This document shows positions 34,394 to 45,234 of a stretch of 64,000 nucleotides of DNA, in pieces. The stretch is from positions 130,383,639-130,447,638 of the forward strand of contig OW386292.2 in NCBI GenBank assembly GCA_936432065.2, read 5' to 3'. The stretch's first letter is position 1; each line of letters begins with the position of its first letter. Origin of the DNA: Rutpela maculata (Eukaryota > Arthropoda > Insecta > Coleoptera > Cerambycidae). The translations under genes were made by a program, and so were the position numbers. The notes under the pieces are model-generated. The model was given only the letters and a program-made list of their open reading frames with translations, made no database searches and was not told the DNA's origin.

Positions 34394-35400
34394 TCACCTA
34401 TTTAATACACCCTGCTCAAATGTAATACACTTCTCAATCCGTTTTCTGCTATTTATTACAACTCTTCGTAGTTCTTGAGCTGTAACTTCTAAACACGCTT
34501 GCCTCTCACAAAGCTGCTCTACATTTTGAGGTCTGGTCATATAAACTTTGTTTTTAATGTGACCCCAAAAATAAAAATCCATTGGAATGAGATCAGGTGA
34601 TCTGGGTGGCCAATGTATTAGAGGGCTATTTCGTCCTATCGATGTTTGGGGAAAAAGTTCATTCATCCATGCTTTTACTACTACGGAATTGTGGATTGAT
34701 GCTCCGTCGAGTTGAAAATACAATTGTTCCAAAGGAAATTCGACTGTTGCATTCCAAAGATCATTATTTAAAAATTGTAGCAAATGTAACGCATTTATAT
34801 TTGGAAAAAAGAAAAACGGCCCTATTATTGTTTCGTTAAAAATTCCGTACCAGACATTTACCTTCTGGAGATATTGCCTTTTACAATTTATTATCAAATC
34901 AGGATTTTCTACTGCCCAGAATCTAGAGTTTTGTGATGATACTACCCCGTTGGTGGAGAAAGTTGCCCCATCCGTGAAAATTACTTTCTTCGAGAAGTCT
35001 CTATTGCTTAAATAATTACCTTGGATCTATAAACAATATTCTAGTCTTCTCTCTTCATCACCTTCCTCCAAGGTATGGAAAAATTTTGGTTTAAACGATT
35101 GTAGCTTATGGCGTTTTAAACATCTCCAAATTTTTGGTGCCGACAAATTAAGGTCACGAGGCATATTTCTAAGACTGGCAGTGGGATTGGCGTTAAACGC
35201 CGCTAATATAACATTATCATCTCCGTGCCTTCGGTTAAGATGTACTCTCAGTTTAAGCACATTGCCAGTTGTATTGAAGAAGTGACATTCTTGCTACGGT
35301 ACCATGGTGTATTGGTTGTCTTAGAGGATGTCTTAAATTAAATTCTTCTGCTGCTTCTCTTGAAGACATTTTCAATGACTATCTTTATTATTTCTATATT
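34394..35400 (-). pseudogene. Tc1/mariner-superfamily transposase, broken
   Basis: The minus strand reads an N-terminal helix-turn-helix (SSREAAEEFNLRHPLRQPIH near 35370-35310, frameshifted; then LRNMPRDLNLSAPKIWRCLK at about 35180-35120), an in-frame TAG at 35027-35029, and then the catalytic half. The DDE landmarks are IFTDGATF, QLDGASIHN and the conserved block WPPRSPDLIPMDFYFWG. The C-terminus ITFEQGVLNR ends at 34394. From 35260 to 34394 only the single stop interrupts the frame, at a place where relatives usually have Trp. The upstream frame change near 35270-35300 and the stop make it inactive as written. Terminal repeats were not identified. Confidence 0.75.
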
Positions 35401-35848
35401 TTCATCAGTAGTTAAAAGTATTCTAAGCATTATGAGCAAAGAAATCAAATAAGAAAACTTTAGTATGAATTAAATTATTCACAAAACTCCACAAAAAATA
35501 ACAACAATCACTTCTGACATAAAAGCAATGGCGAAATAAATAAAACAATACATATTGACAGTTAATTTCACGGCACTTTTAATATTTAAAACAATAAAAC
35601 CGCCCATGTTCCTAAATTTCTGAGCTGATAAGAAGGAAGGATATGATGGAGAGTTACTCCTCAAGAACAGCGATAATAAAATGAAAAAAGAAAAGATATT
35701 ACATTTAACTTGATATGTAATAATAAAAAGTGGCCCTTTTAGCGTTTTATTGAATGCTGATTTTTGTTCACAACTTTCATTTGTTGGAAAAAGTTCTCTT
35801 TATGTGTTAGATAAAATCTCCTTATGGAGTTGTATAGCTGATAAAAAT

Positions 35849-36061
35849 TTAAAATGAATTCGGCCACAAATACAAAAGATATTCACGAGAAGTAAAAGAA
35901 ACATTTTTTTGCAAAATATTGAGATTTTCACAAAATTTTTGGGGAGGCATATCTAGTAATTCTGAACAACTTTTATTAACAAAATTTTTGTCTATCTCTA
36001 ACCCTAAAATTGCAATTTTCTTTTTATTGCAGTAGATCGGCGTTTTAGATCTAGATGACAT
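35849..36061 (-). pseudogene. Coding-like fragment MSSRSKTPIYC, paralogue of 31818-31994
   Basis: A 70-codon frame, unrecognised. Its 3' flank on the minus strand (about 35860-35800, text like CATTTTAAATTTTTATCAGC and CTCCATAAGGAGATTTTATC) is repeated in degenerate form at 36120-36060, between this fragment and the SIAH-like gene, so a small local duplication is present. Confidence 0.35.
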
Positions 36062-36182
36062 TTATGTGTTGAATAAAGTCGCCTTATGGAGCTGTATAAA
36101 AATTTGAAATGAATTTGGCCCTTCATGAGAAGTGAAACACACTGTATATAAAATTCTTTATTCCACTTTCAGATAACAAGAA

Positions 36183-37778
36183 ATGGACAGATTAATTTTA
36201 CCAGATGAAATCCTTAATCGGCAAATTTGCACTGAATGTCTGAATTACCTTTCTGTGGGCCCCGTTATGGTCTCTTGCGAGGGAAAAATAATGTGTGGGC
36301 GATGCAGTTCCAGCAAAAAATCCGAGTCGAAAGGATGGAATCATTCGTTATACTATCTGGTGGCTGAAAAGTTAGTATTCAGATGCATCAACTACTATGA
36401 GGGTTGCGAAGAACTACTTAATTTCGACGAAGCTGTGGAGCACGAGAGAAATTGCAAGAAAGAAGGGTTTAAATGCCCTTTTTGTGACTACAAAGGGAAT
36501 GGATGTCAGTTAGTTCATCACTTTGGTCAGAAACATCCAGAGTATGTGATGAAAGAAGATCATTTTAAGATAATTATCAAAGAAACATTTTCAAGACATC
36601 TAATATTTGTTAACAAAAATTATATTTTTTGCTTGACGTTTGCCATACGGGATTTTTTCATGGAATTTTTCAATTTGTTAGTATCACCAGCACATCTGGG
36701 ACCTAAACATTATAAACTGAGATTTTTTAAACCGGACACAAACATCGAGTTTGTAACAAGGCCAATACAAATTTCACACGAGCTGGGGAATACACGATCA
36801 ACAACTTCATTGGCGCAGAATGTGAAGTACGACACAAGAGCCATAAAAATAAGAAATTCATTTTTGCTGGACCAGACGTCGTTACTAGAGTGTTTTCCCT
36901 CAGGCTGGTGTTTGTGTAAAATTGAATTAATCGGTGAAAGTCCTTATGATACGGACAGAAGTCTTTTGAAGGTAAATTACTTGGAGAAAATTATTAAAAA
37001 AATTAACACAAAATTACGCATAGACATTGGGGAAACGAAGGATGTGAAGGAGATAGACGAAGGTAATTTCGATATTAATTGCATTTTAAAAATGTCTCGT
37101 TCGGATCTCAGGAAATTCATAAATAGTGAATTACATTTATTGCAGTATTGCGCTAGCTGCAAAAAATATATTACAACTGTTGTGTACTTCTGTCCGAAAT
37201 ATCACATGGCATGTAAGCCGTGTTCGGTTAATAAATGCCTTAAATGTGGAACTTGTTGTCAGTGGAGTACTAAACCCAAACTTAGTATTTCATTGCCTTG
37301 TGAATGGAACGGTTGTATTGGTACTCCAGATGTGTTTAATTATATGGTACATAAACGAGATTGCCCAATGAGGCTATATAAGTGTCCAGATGTAGATTGT
37401 GAATTTGAAGGTCCCTTAGTCGAGTTGAAGAAACACTGGCATATGAATGTTGTGGTTTACAGTAATCCGTTAAAAGTTAATTGTAAAAGTCAAAGCTTGT
37501 TTTGGTACGTTAATAATTTTTCTGAAATGTTCTACGTCTGTATTGAATTTGATAAGGATACAGGTCATTACCGAAAATTGTCCGTCACCATTAATCAGGT
37601 TAATGTTGTAATATCAACGTGCTATGACTTTCGTGTAAGTTATTATGTCTATAAAAATGGCAACATTGAAAAACAGGACAATCAGATATGTCCAGTGGAA
37701 GGCAATAATTTTGTGAAATTTGACCAGAATTCCGTATATGTAGGTAACCCATTAGAATTGTCATGCTCCTTAAAGTAA
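36183..37778 (+). CDS. SIAH-like protein with two RING/SINA-finger units, 531 residues
   Basis: Single open frame with ATG at 36183 directly after an acceptor-like TCCACTTTCAG (ending near 36173), so an upstream non-coding exon is possible. Two tandem units are visible. Unit 1: a degenerate RING (C16, C19, C32, C38, C41; the rest of the cross-brace missing) and a SINA-type zinc finger (C68, C75, H87, C91, C98, C101, H113, H118). Unit 2: a complete-looking RING (C323, C326, C337, H341, C344, C347, C352, C355) and a second SINA finger (C373, C378, H390, C394, C401, C406, H418). Each is followed by a weak substrate-domain-like stretch. SIAH proteins are RING E3 ubiquitin ligases that recognise substrates through the C-terminal domain; insects, beetles notably, carry many divergent copies. 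Usual SIAH length is about 280-320 residues with one unit, so this is an internal duplication. Ligase activity, if any, would reside in unit 2. Confidence 0.8.
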   Translation: MDRLILPDEILNRQICTECLNYLSVGPVMVSCEGKIMCGRCSSSKKSESKGWNHSLYYLVAEKLVFRCINYYEGCEELLNFDEAVEHERNCKKEGFKCPFCDYKGNGCQLVHHFGQKHPEYVMKEDHFKIIIKETFSRHLIFVNKNYIFCLTFAIRDFFMEFFNLLVSPAHLGPKHYKLRFFKPDTNIEFVTRPIQISHELGNTRSTTSLAQNVKYDTRAIKIRNSFLLDQTSLLECFPSGWCLCKIELIGESPYDTDRSLLKVNYLEKIIKKINTKLRIDIGETKDVKEIDEGNFDINCILKMSRSDLRKFINSELHLLQYCASCKKYITTVVYFCPKYHMACKPCSVNKCLKCGTCCQWSTKPKLSISLPCEWNGCIGTPDVFNYMVHKRDCPMRLYKCPDVDCEFEGPLVELKKHWHMNVVVYSNPLKVNCKSQSLFWYVNNFSEMFYVCIEFDKDTGHYRKLSVTINQVNVVISTCYDFRVSYYVYKNGNIEKQDNQICPVEGNNFVKFDQNSVYVGNPLELSCSLK

Positions 37779-38970
37779 TTAATTACGAAACTTTTACACT
37801 TAACTTGTCGGTAATATGAACTTGCCTTGTGCCATCTCTGGTGTGAATTTCTGGCTCCTCTCCCTGTGTTATATAACGCATAGATACCAAAAAGTTCTGT
37901 AGAAACTACATATTTGTTTAATAACCAAAGTTATTATTCCTTTACGACATTGCTTAATTATATCGTTAGGCATTTACTTATCTCTAGGGGTAATACACTT
38001 AATACACTTATGTAAGGGTTTCCCCATAACTCAGTAAAATCAAAATTTTATCTAGATAATGATTTCAAGTGTGTATATTACATACCCGCCATTTTTGGAA
38101 CTAGTGTTCTAATAGTTTTGCTCTCATTGCAATCAAACAAGCTATAATTTCACACGCGAATAGTTTTTAGTATTATAAAAAATACTTTTAAAAATAACTC
38201 GTACATACGAATACTAAAAATATTCGTCAGATCAAATTTGACCCAACTAATAATTTTTATAGCAGCTATAAATGTAAAATATACACCATCTTGCAAAATG
38301 CCTCAGTCGCTGTTGATATTTTTCAAAGCCCATTGGAAGTATTACAAAATATAAACGTTTCCGCAGGCCTTTAAAAAGTCAGTATTGAGTATTGGCACTA
38401 TAAAACAGTTTTATTAAAACTTCATTCAATTGCTCTATAAAACATACTTCACTGTTACACTATTGCTGCAAAACAACTACTGTTTTATAAGAGCTTTTTA
38501 GTGATTTAAGTATAAAAGAAAATTTCTACATGCAGACATCAAGAAAATAAAACAGTTCCTTAAATGTCTTCTAAAATTCATACGGAGTATTTTTGATAGT
38601 AAAAGCCGCATGCTAGGGGAAAATATATACCAATAACTGTATATAACTTTCAGTGATTTAATACTTAGTAATAACCTATTTCAATAATTATTTAAGATGT
38701 GTCATGGACCACAGTGATAGCAATTTTTGATTAAGTAAATTTTACTGTGAATTATATAATGCTTCTAATAAACTTTAAGTGCGGCCCCTTGTTTACTTGA
38801 TAGTTTCTAGTAATTTTTGAATTTTACAAAAATCAATTTAGCAAATTTCAGTTTTTTGCAATGAAACTTACGCCAATTTGGTTTAGTCATCATAACTTCA
38901 CAATTAGCATGTTAGTACAGAAAAAGTAAATTTTAAAAAAGAAAAAATATTAAATCATTGAAAATTTAAT
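37779..38970. other. 3' flank of the SIAH-like gene, no further gene seen
   Basis: AT-rich; the nearest AATAAA-type signal is well downstream (about 38765-38771), so the transcript end is uncertain. Confidence 0.3.
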
Positions 38971-39535
38971 TAAGAAACCGATGAGTCCCTAACTCCAAAG
39001 GGTGCATTGAAGAGGCGTAAAGGGGTGAAAAATGCCTTTTTAAAAGATTTTGAAAATATTTAAGTTTGGTTTTTTACTGACCTCTGTACGATGATAATTG
39101 ATCAAAATACAAAGAGTTGAAGGTGCGGAACTTTTACATCCCCAACAAAAATTATGTTTTGTAGCGATTTGAGAGTGCAGAAAGTATTTACTTATGTGCG
39201 TTCTTGATTGCCCGTATATCTCTGTGTAGAGTCGTACACAGAGATACGTGCGTGCACACATACACGGACGCACATGCGTACATACTCTGCCCTCTCATCT
39301 GGCTAAAAAAACGTAGTTTAAAGGGGAAGGATGAAGTACCACTACTTCAACCCTCTGTATCTCAGTCAATTTTCATCATACAGATGCCAGTAAAAAATCA
39401 GATTCAAGATATTCGACTCAACTATCAGAGTAATATATATATTTTTTAATTTTTATATAATATTGTCCTAGATAATTTTAAAAAACGCATTTTTCACCTC
39501 TATACACCACACCCCCAATCGGTTATCGGTTTCTT
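38971..39535. mobile_element. 565-bp foldback element
   Basis: TAAGAAACCGATGAGTCCCT pairs with CGGTTATCGGTTTCTTA at the other end. Inner arms (GGTTTTTTACTGACCTCTGT and ACAGATGCCAGTAAAAAATC) also pair, giving arms of roughly 200 bases. The centre holds an alternating CGTGCGTGCACACATACACG stretch that could adopt unusual DNA structure. Confidence 0.65.
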
Positions 39536-40080
39536 AATCTTAAGGGTGAAACCTACAAACCCCCAAATTACTATTGACTCCCTAATTTTTCCCTTTTCCG
39601 AGGAATATTTTTGATATTTTACCCGCACTATGTCTCAACTACCATAAATACAAATAAGCATGTGATTTTTGAAGTTTTTGTGTCTTGCCATATTTGTCAT
39701 ATGCCGCCCTTTTAATGTGGCATTTTTTTATAAAATACTTAGGTGTTAATAGCAAGCATTTTAAGATAATTAAACTAATTAGGTGATTCCTATAACACAC
39801 CTGTGAGATAAGCGTCTTAAAAGTGATAGGGCCATATCATAGTTAAACTGATAATTATATGTTTGAAAAAAAAGGCAGATTTTGCATTGTTGTTTTAAAT
39901 TATAAGCAAAGAAAAAAAGAAAAATTATTCATTTAAACTTTCAATTTCAGTGCCCGCTTATCTGGAAGCAAACATTTTGGTGAAAATTGTAATCATTACT
40001 GTCAAACTATTCATTTTTTCATTTTAACACCCCCCTCTTTACCCTAGTCAATTCGTTGATTTTTAGGCTCCGAAGAACCA

Positions 40081-40365
40081 TTAAATATAGGGAATTTTTT
40101 TTTTCTTCAGTGTTGTAGGGAGGAGGGCCCTATTAAGAATCCAAATTTTCGACCTCGAGGGGGGGGGGGCGTTACTTTAGCCTCCATCTTTTTATAAAAC
40201 GGGGTAAAATAATTTTTTTTTGGAATAACTTGTTTTTGTTGATTTTACAGAAACAGTTCTTGTTATGAATCTTTTAGAGAATAAAATTCTCGACAACTTT
40301 TGTATAAAAAAATTTTTTTGTACGATTAATAGTTTAAAAGTTCGTGAAAGTTTAATAACTTCTCT
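40081..40365. repeat. Left outer arm of a 6.6 kb inverted-repeat composite
   Basis: About 285 bases (TTAAATATAGGGAATTTTTT ... CGATTAATAGTTTAAAAGTT ... AAGTTTAATAACTTC) recur inverted, with moderate divergence, at 46455-46727. Between the two lie a LINE, two PIN-like gene remnants and a TA-flanked insertion. Confidence 0.65.
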
Positions 40366-40598
40366 TATTTACCAATTATAACTAAAAACCGATCCCTGGC
40401 CGCCCAGCTGGTTGCTAGTTTGGCCATTAACCTCCCCCTTCTACGGTGTGAGAAGCGTCTGGTCTCGAAGTTGGCAATTTTTTTTTAGTCTTTGTTTATA
40501 GACATAAATTGGAACAATAAATTGTTACAAAAAAATTGCACTTCATTACAATGCTATAGAAAAAATTTGAGGAATCAAATTTTACGTGTATATATGTC

Positions 40599-43556
40599 AA
40601 GACAGACAGACAGACAGTTTATTCATGTGAGACATGTATACACTCGTCGAAAAAAATACAACATACAAATTTAAATATTAAAAGTATAAAATACATTACT
40701 TATGCTATAGTAATAAAATGAATTTAAAATGAATTTAAACTAAAATAAAACACTATACAGAGCTAGTCAGTTATAAGTGGTGTGCCGAAAATAATCAACA
40801 AATTCTTGGACTTCATAAAAAACTTCCTCTTTCAGAAAACTTTTAATTTTTGTATTAAATTTCTTGTGACTCAAATTCTTCCATTCATTTGGCAAGAGAT
40901 TATATAATTGTACTGATTTATACCTGTAATTGTTAATGTTCATCGATAGACGGAAGAATGGGGCTATTATTGGTTTATGTCTGGTATTATAGCTAGTTTG
41001 AAAATTATATTCACTAATGTGATTTTGTGCATAAGCAATACATTCAAATATGTACTGATTAGTGCAAGTAAGTATACCTAATTTTTTAAATAAGGGTCTA
41101 CAGGTGTCATAAGGTCTAGAGTTTGTGATTATTCTTACTGCTCGTTTTTGCAATTTTAATATTTTAGAGGCATGTGTGGATCCTCCCCAGAGTAAAATTC
41201 CATAACACATAACGCTATGGAAAAGAGCATGATATGCCATTAAAATTACACTATGGTTAACTAAATTGTGAAGGTTTTTTAATAAATAGATGCAACTTGA
41301 CAGCTTCTTGGATAGGCAATCTGTATGAGCTTCCCATGTTAACCTACTATCCAAAGTGAGACCTAAACATTTTACTGGATTGTTATTTTCTATGCCAATC
41401 TGAGAGTTTAAATTGAAAATAAGCGTTTGAGTTTTGTCTTCATTTAACTTTAGTTTAATATTGTCAAAATAATCCTTAGCTAATGATTGCATCTCTTCTG
41501 ACATGTCTATAAGGTGGTTTAAATTTTTATCAGCTGAGAGTAATGTTGTATCATCAGCATATTCCACATGTTTACAAGGAAGAATTGTTGATATGTCATT
41601 TACATATATTATGAATAAGATTGGTCCTAGTATGGATCCCTGGGAATTCCATGTTTCAGTGGCTTTAGTGGGGACATAGTAGTGCTGGAACTGACACACT
41701 GATACCTATTCATAACAAAGCTTTTTATAAAAGTTAGAGCTGGCCCTCTGATGCCATAAGTTTCTAATTTTGTTAATAATATGTCGGTAGAAACGCAATC
41801 AAAAGCCTTGGATAAATCTAAATATGATGTCATGGTCATATTTCCACTTTCAAGTTCATCAGTTATAAAAGTTATAATGTCTGTTAAGGCTTTAATAGTA
41901 GACTTTCCACCTCTATAACCATATTGATAACAATTTAGCAAGTTCTTATACTTTCTAAATAATACATATTAACCGAACTTTATATGCTAGCTCTAATAAT
42001 TTAGATAGAATGGGAACTATTGAAATTGGTCTATAGTTGCTTTCAAGATTTCTGTCTCCCTTTTTATAGATGGGGGTTACCTTAGAATGTTTCAGGCAGT
42101 CAGGGAATACTCCTTTTTCAAAACATATGTTAATTAGATGCGTGATCTGAGGTAAAAGTTCCTTTTTAGCAATTTTAATCATGTCGCTATTTATGCCATA
42201 ATAATCTTTACATTTTGATGTACTTAATGTATAAATCAAATCCTTAATTTCCTGCTCAGTTACTGGCTCCAGATAAAAGGAAAAGGACACTCTACTATTT
42301 CTTAAGTTGCTAAGGTAATCTAAGTTGTCATGGTTTATAGTATTTATGATTTCACTAGAAATATTAACAAAATAATTATTTAAATCTTCAACAGATATTT
42401 TAAGAGGAGTTTCTTTGTATTTATTTTGATTTATAATAGACCATGCCACCTTCTGTTTGTTAGAAGCGTTTGCAATAAGTTCAGTGTTATAATTTATAGT
42501 TTCTGATTTTAGTGCCATTTTATATTCCTTTTTTAGCATGTTATAGGATTCTTTAAAATTGCTGTTAAACTTGCTAAAGTCATGCAACATAATAAGGTTG
42601 TTTTTGATTACTTTAATCTGTTCACTGTACTTAATCTTATTGTGTCTTGTTTTTCCCTGTTTGAGAGGGAAAGAAGTATCAAATGACCTAGTGATGTTGT
42701 GAATTAAGATTTCAGACATTATATGAACATCCTTGGTGTCAAAAAAATATGACCAGTCAGAGTTGGCAATTGCCAATTTATAATTTTCTTTAGTTATGTT
42801 ATTAATTATTCTGTAATTTTGATGTTTGCTGATAGAGTATATTTTATCGGTTACGAAATAGAAAAAACTCAAACTTTCATGGTCAGATAAGCATGGATTA
42901 AATACATTCGTCTCCCATTGAGAACGGTCTATGTTAGAGAAAATGTTATCTATTCTTGTAGCAGATGTATCTGTAACTCTCGTGAAATCACTAATACATT
43001 CATACATGCCAAGGGAAACAAACAGGTTTGTAAGAAAAAGCGAATTTACTGATTTTTTAGCGAAATCAACGTTGAAATCAGCACAGAAAATTATTTTTTT
43101 GTCTAGATGTATTTTATCCAAAAAAGCTGTCAAATTATCGTTGAAAGTTTCGATATCACCTAAAGGGGACCTATAAGAGCAGCATATAATTAGCTTAAAC
43201 TTACATAATTCAATAGCACATATTTCAAAATTTATATCCTCACAGATTTTATCAGCCCACTTGCATGACTTATATTCTAGACCATTCTTGACAAAAATTG
43301 CAACCCCACCATGAGTATGGTTGGTTCTTGGGTAGAAACTGGCTAGGGTATAATTATTTAGAGAAAATTTCTTAATTTGTTCTTTGCAACTCCAAATTTC
43401 ACTAAAGCATAGAACATCGTACTTGTTTTCTGAAAGAAAAAGGTTAAGGTCCAACAATTTATTGTGCAGACATTGAATATTTATATAAAAAATAGACAAC
43501 TTGTTATGATATGTAGCAATGTCCATAGTTTTGGAAAGATATTTATCCATGTTCAT
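40599..43556 (-). mobile_element. Jockey/CR1-like LINE, 5'-truncated and frameshifted
   Basis: The minus strand from 43556 encodes an AP-type endonuclease (IFYINIQCLHNKL, CFSEIW, GGVAIFVK, CCSYRSPLG, CADFNVDF, SDHESL) and then a reverse transcriptase. It continues through two frame changes near 41950 and 41635 into SILGPILFIIYVNDI and the YADDTTLL active site. The C-terminal part ends with SYNTRHKPI and LLPNEWKNL-type text, near 40767. The 3' end has a short (GTCT)n tail and an AATAAA-type signal on the minus strand, at about 40599-40622. ORF1 is absent. Clade placement between Jockey and CR1/Daphne-like groups is by eye only. Confidence 0.8.
40767..43556 (-). pseudogene. LINE endonuclease/reverse transcriptase ORF with two frame breaks
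   Basis: Segments are 43556-41955 (533 codons; endonuclease and the first reverse transcriptase motifs including YKKGDRNLESNYRPIS), 41941-41627 (fingers and palm; TSYLDLSKAFDCV holds the first catalytic Asp), and 41699-40767 (YADD motif, thumb and tail). The enzyme would nick target DNA and prime cDNA synthesis there. Catalytic residues are present, so only the frame changes and the missing 5' part mark it as dead, which implies moderate age. Confidence 0.8.
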
Positions 43557-43630
43557 ACATTTTCTTTCATCTGGTCCTGTACTTCTAAAAAAGACTCAGG
43601 TTTTTGCTTATCCTCCTCGGTAATAACTGA

Positions 43631-43762
43631 GCTGCTGAAGACGCCGATGGTTTATTCATTCAAACAGCTATTGAAATATGCTTGACGTACAAAACCGTTG
43701 TCATTGTGGTTGAAGATACAGATCTCTTGGTGATGACAGGATTGGCGAGATCGCGCAACATA
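43631..43762 (+). pseudogene. PIN-like 'DTDLLV' transposon-linked gene, 5' fragment (copy 1)
   Basis: 44 codons read AAEDADGLFIQTAIEICLTY then KTVVIVVEDTDLLVMTGLAR and SRNI. The DADxLIxQTA and VVxxDTDLLV landmarks belong to a PIN/FEN-like fold found in repeat-associated insect and cnidarian proteins of unknown role. The frame is cut at 43762 by a TA-flanked 1.19 kb insertion, and resumes at 44953 with a piece reading KPGKEKVAEKFYW. A second, more complete remnant on the opposite strand lies at 45812-45235. Confidence 0.5.
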
Positions 43763-44098
43763 TTCGTCGGTGAAAAGTGTTAAACAGCTATCTCCATTTA
43801 AAGCAATTTTACAGGAGAGCATTAAAACCGCATAAACAAATTATTTTACCTGTTACAGATGAAAATTGGCGTTATATTATAGATGAGCAATGATCACACT
43901 TATTGAAAAACAAAAAATTATTTGTAGTATTATTTTTTTAATTATTTTAATTTTTATATAGGCAAATCTTGGAGATAGCAGGTTTTCGTTTTCTGCAAAG
44001 AAAAAATGTAGATAAATTTGACGGAGATAGCAGCTTTGCAGTATATGAAATAAAAGTTTTTAGGAATATTTTTGTAGTTTATTTATTTAAAAAAACAT

Positions 44099-44441
44099 AA
44101 AGGACCCCGCACTTTTCTTACGGGAAGTGGCTTTGGGACAATTTTTTAAAATTTTTACTATGTTCTCTAAACCCTTACAAGTCTCAGTGGGCGCAAAGCT
44201 CTAACAATATTTCCGTAAATTCTACAACCTCTGACAGTCGCAAAATCTGTTATTTTTTAAAATAACATGTTAAGAAAGCTTTTCATTAGTAGAGGCATTC
44301 CAGAGGCTGTAGAATTTACGGAAATATAGTTAGAGCTTTGTGACCATCGAGACTTTTGCTTGTAAGGGTTCAAAGAACATACTAAAAATTTTAAAAATTT
44401 GGTTGAAAGCCACTTTCCGTAAGAAAAGTGCGGGGTCCTTT
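44099..44441. mobile_element. Hairpin MITE (AAAGGACCCCGCACTTTTCT)
   Basis: AAAGGACCCCGCACTTTTCT pairs with AGAAAAGTGCGGGGTCCTTT exactly. The arms of about 130 bases continue to match (e.g. ATTTCCGTAAATTCTACA and TGTAGAATTTACGGAAAT). Confidence 0.75.
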
Positions 44442-44565
44442 CAAGTGGTTTTATAATAAGAGAACAATAACTCGTATATTATAATCAAACCTTATTATAT
44501 ACTATTATAACCTTATTCCTAATGAAAAAAAAAAAAATCTACACAAAAGGGTTTCTTGTTGTAAG

Positions 44566-44727
44566 AAACCCTTTTTTCGCGAGCCTTCCAACTATTAACA
44601 ACTAACTATAGTAAGGTGTAAAAGAGATGGTTATACATATCTAACCAATCCACATCTTATGTATATATGGCCATCTATTTTACACCTTACTATAGTTAGT
44701 AAAATGGTAAGCTTCGCGAAAAAATGC
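44566..44727. repeat. 160-bp palindrome
   Basis: Inner arms CTAACTATAGTAAGGTGTAA (44602) and TTACACCTTACTATAGTTAG (44699) are exact. Outer arms around CGCGAGCCTTCCA / TGGTAAGCTTCGCG match loosely. A separate perfect 11-bp hairpin (AAAGGGTTTCT...AGAAACCCTTT) lies just upstream at about 44546-44577. Confidence 0.65.
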
Positions 44728-44952
44728 TGAAGATTACAATGGAAATACCGGAGATAGCAGCATTTCGGCGGTCAATTTTAAATTGCGTGGAGATAGCATG
44801 AATTATTGTCACGAAATATTCATTTATTGGTAATTCAAAAGGAGGTAACTGATTTGCGTACTAATAGAATAGTTTTTTCTCTTTTTAATAACATGCAAAC
44901 CCCATTTCGACTTAAAAGGGGAGTTAGCAGGTTAACACGTTTCACCGACGAA

Positions 44953-45050
44953 TATGTACTTCGCAAACCTGGAAAAGAAAAAGTTGCAGAGAAATTTTAT
45001 TGGACCTACTGTTTTTGTTGTGGATTAGACCTACAGGGGAGACCACATTA
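44953..45050 (+). pseudogene. Continuation of PIN-like gene copy 1
   Basis: Immediately after the insertion, the text TACTTCGCAAACCTGGAAAA gives a frame with KPGKEKVAEKFYWTYC, equivalent to KPGKGKVVEKCYS in the opposite-strand copy. It meets that copy tail to tail near 45050. Confidence 0.45.
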
Positions 45051-45234
45051 AATAAAATGCGCTAACAACTGTACCACATGGTGGTGTGGAAATGAGTTTG
45101 AAAAATGAGAAAAAAAATTGTAATTACTCCCTGGCTTTGTCTAGTAATTACTCCTCGATATCCAGCAGAAGATCCACGTATTCTTCTTCGCTTTTAATGG
45201 TAAAGTCTAGTGACATGTTTGTTCACTGTAGTTG

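Larger units (their letters stand above)
43763..44952. mobile_element. 1.19 kb TA-flanked insertion inside the PIN-like gene
   Basis: TTCGTCGGTGAAAAGTGTTA at the left pairs with TAACACGTTTCACCGACGAA at the right (about 35 bases with scattered changes). TA precedes and follows the element. Inside are a 343-bp hairpin (44099-44441), a 160-bp palindrome (44566-44727), and four copies of GGAGATAGCA, at about 43973, 44032, 44751 and 44789. No transposase is seen. Confidence 0.6.

Noticed and set aside
44546..44577. Stem-loop followed by T-run resembling a bacterial terminator
   Set aside because: There is no bacterial gene context; it lies in a cluster of transposon hairpins.
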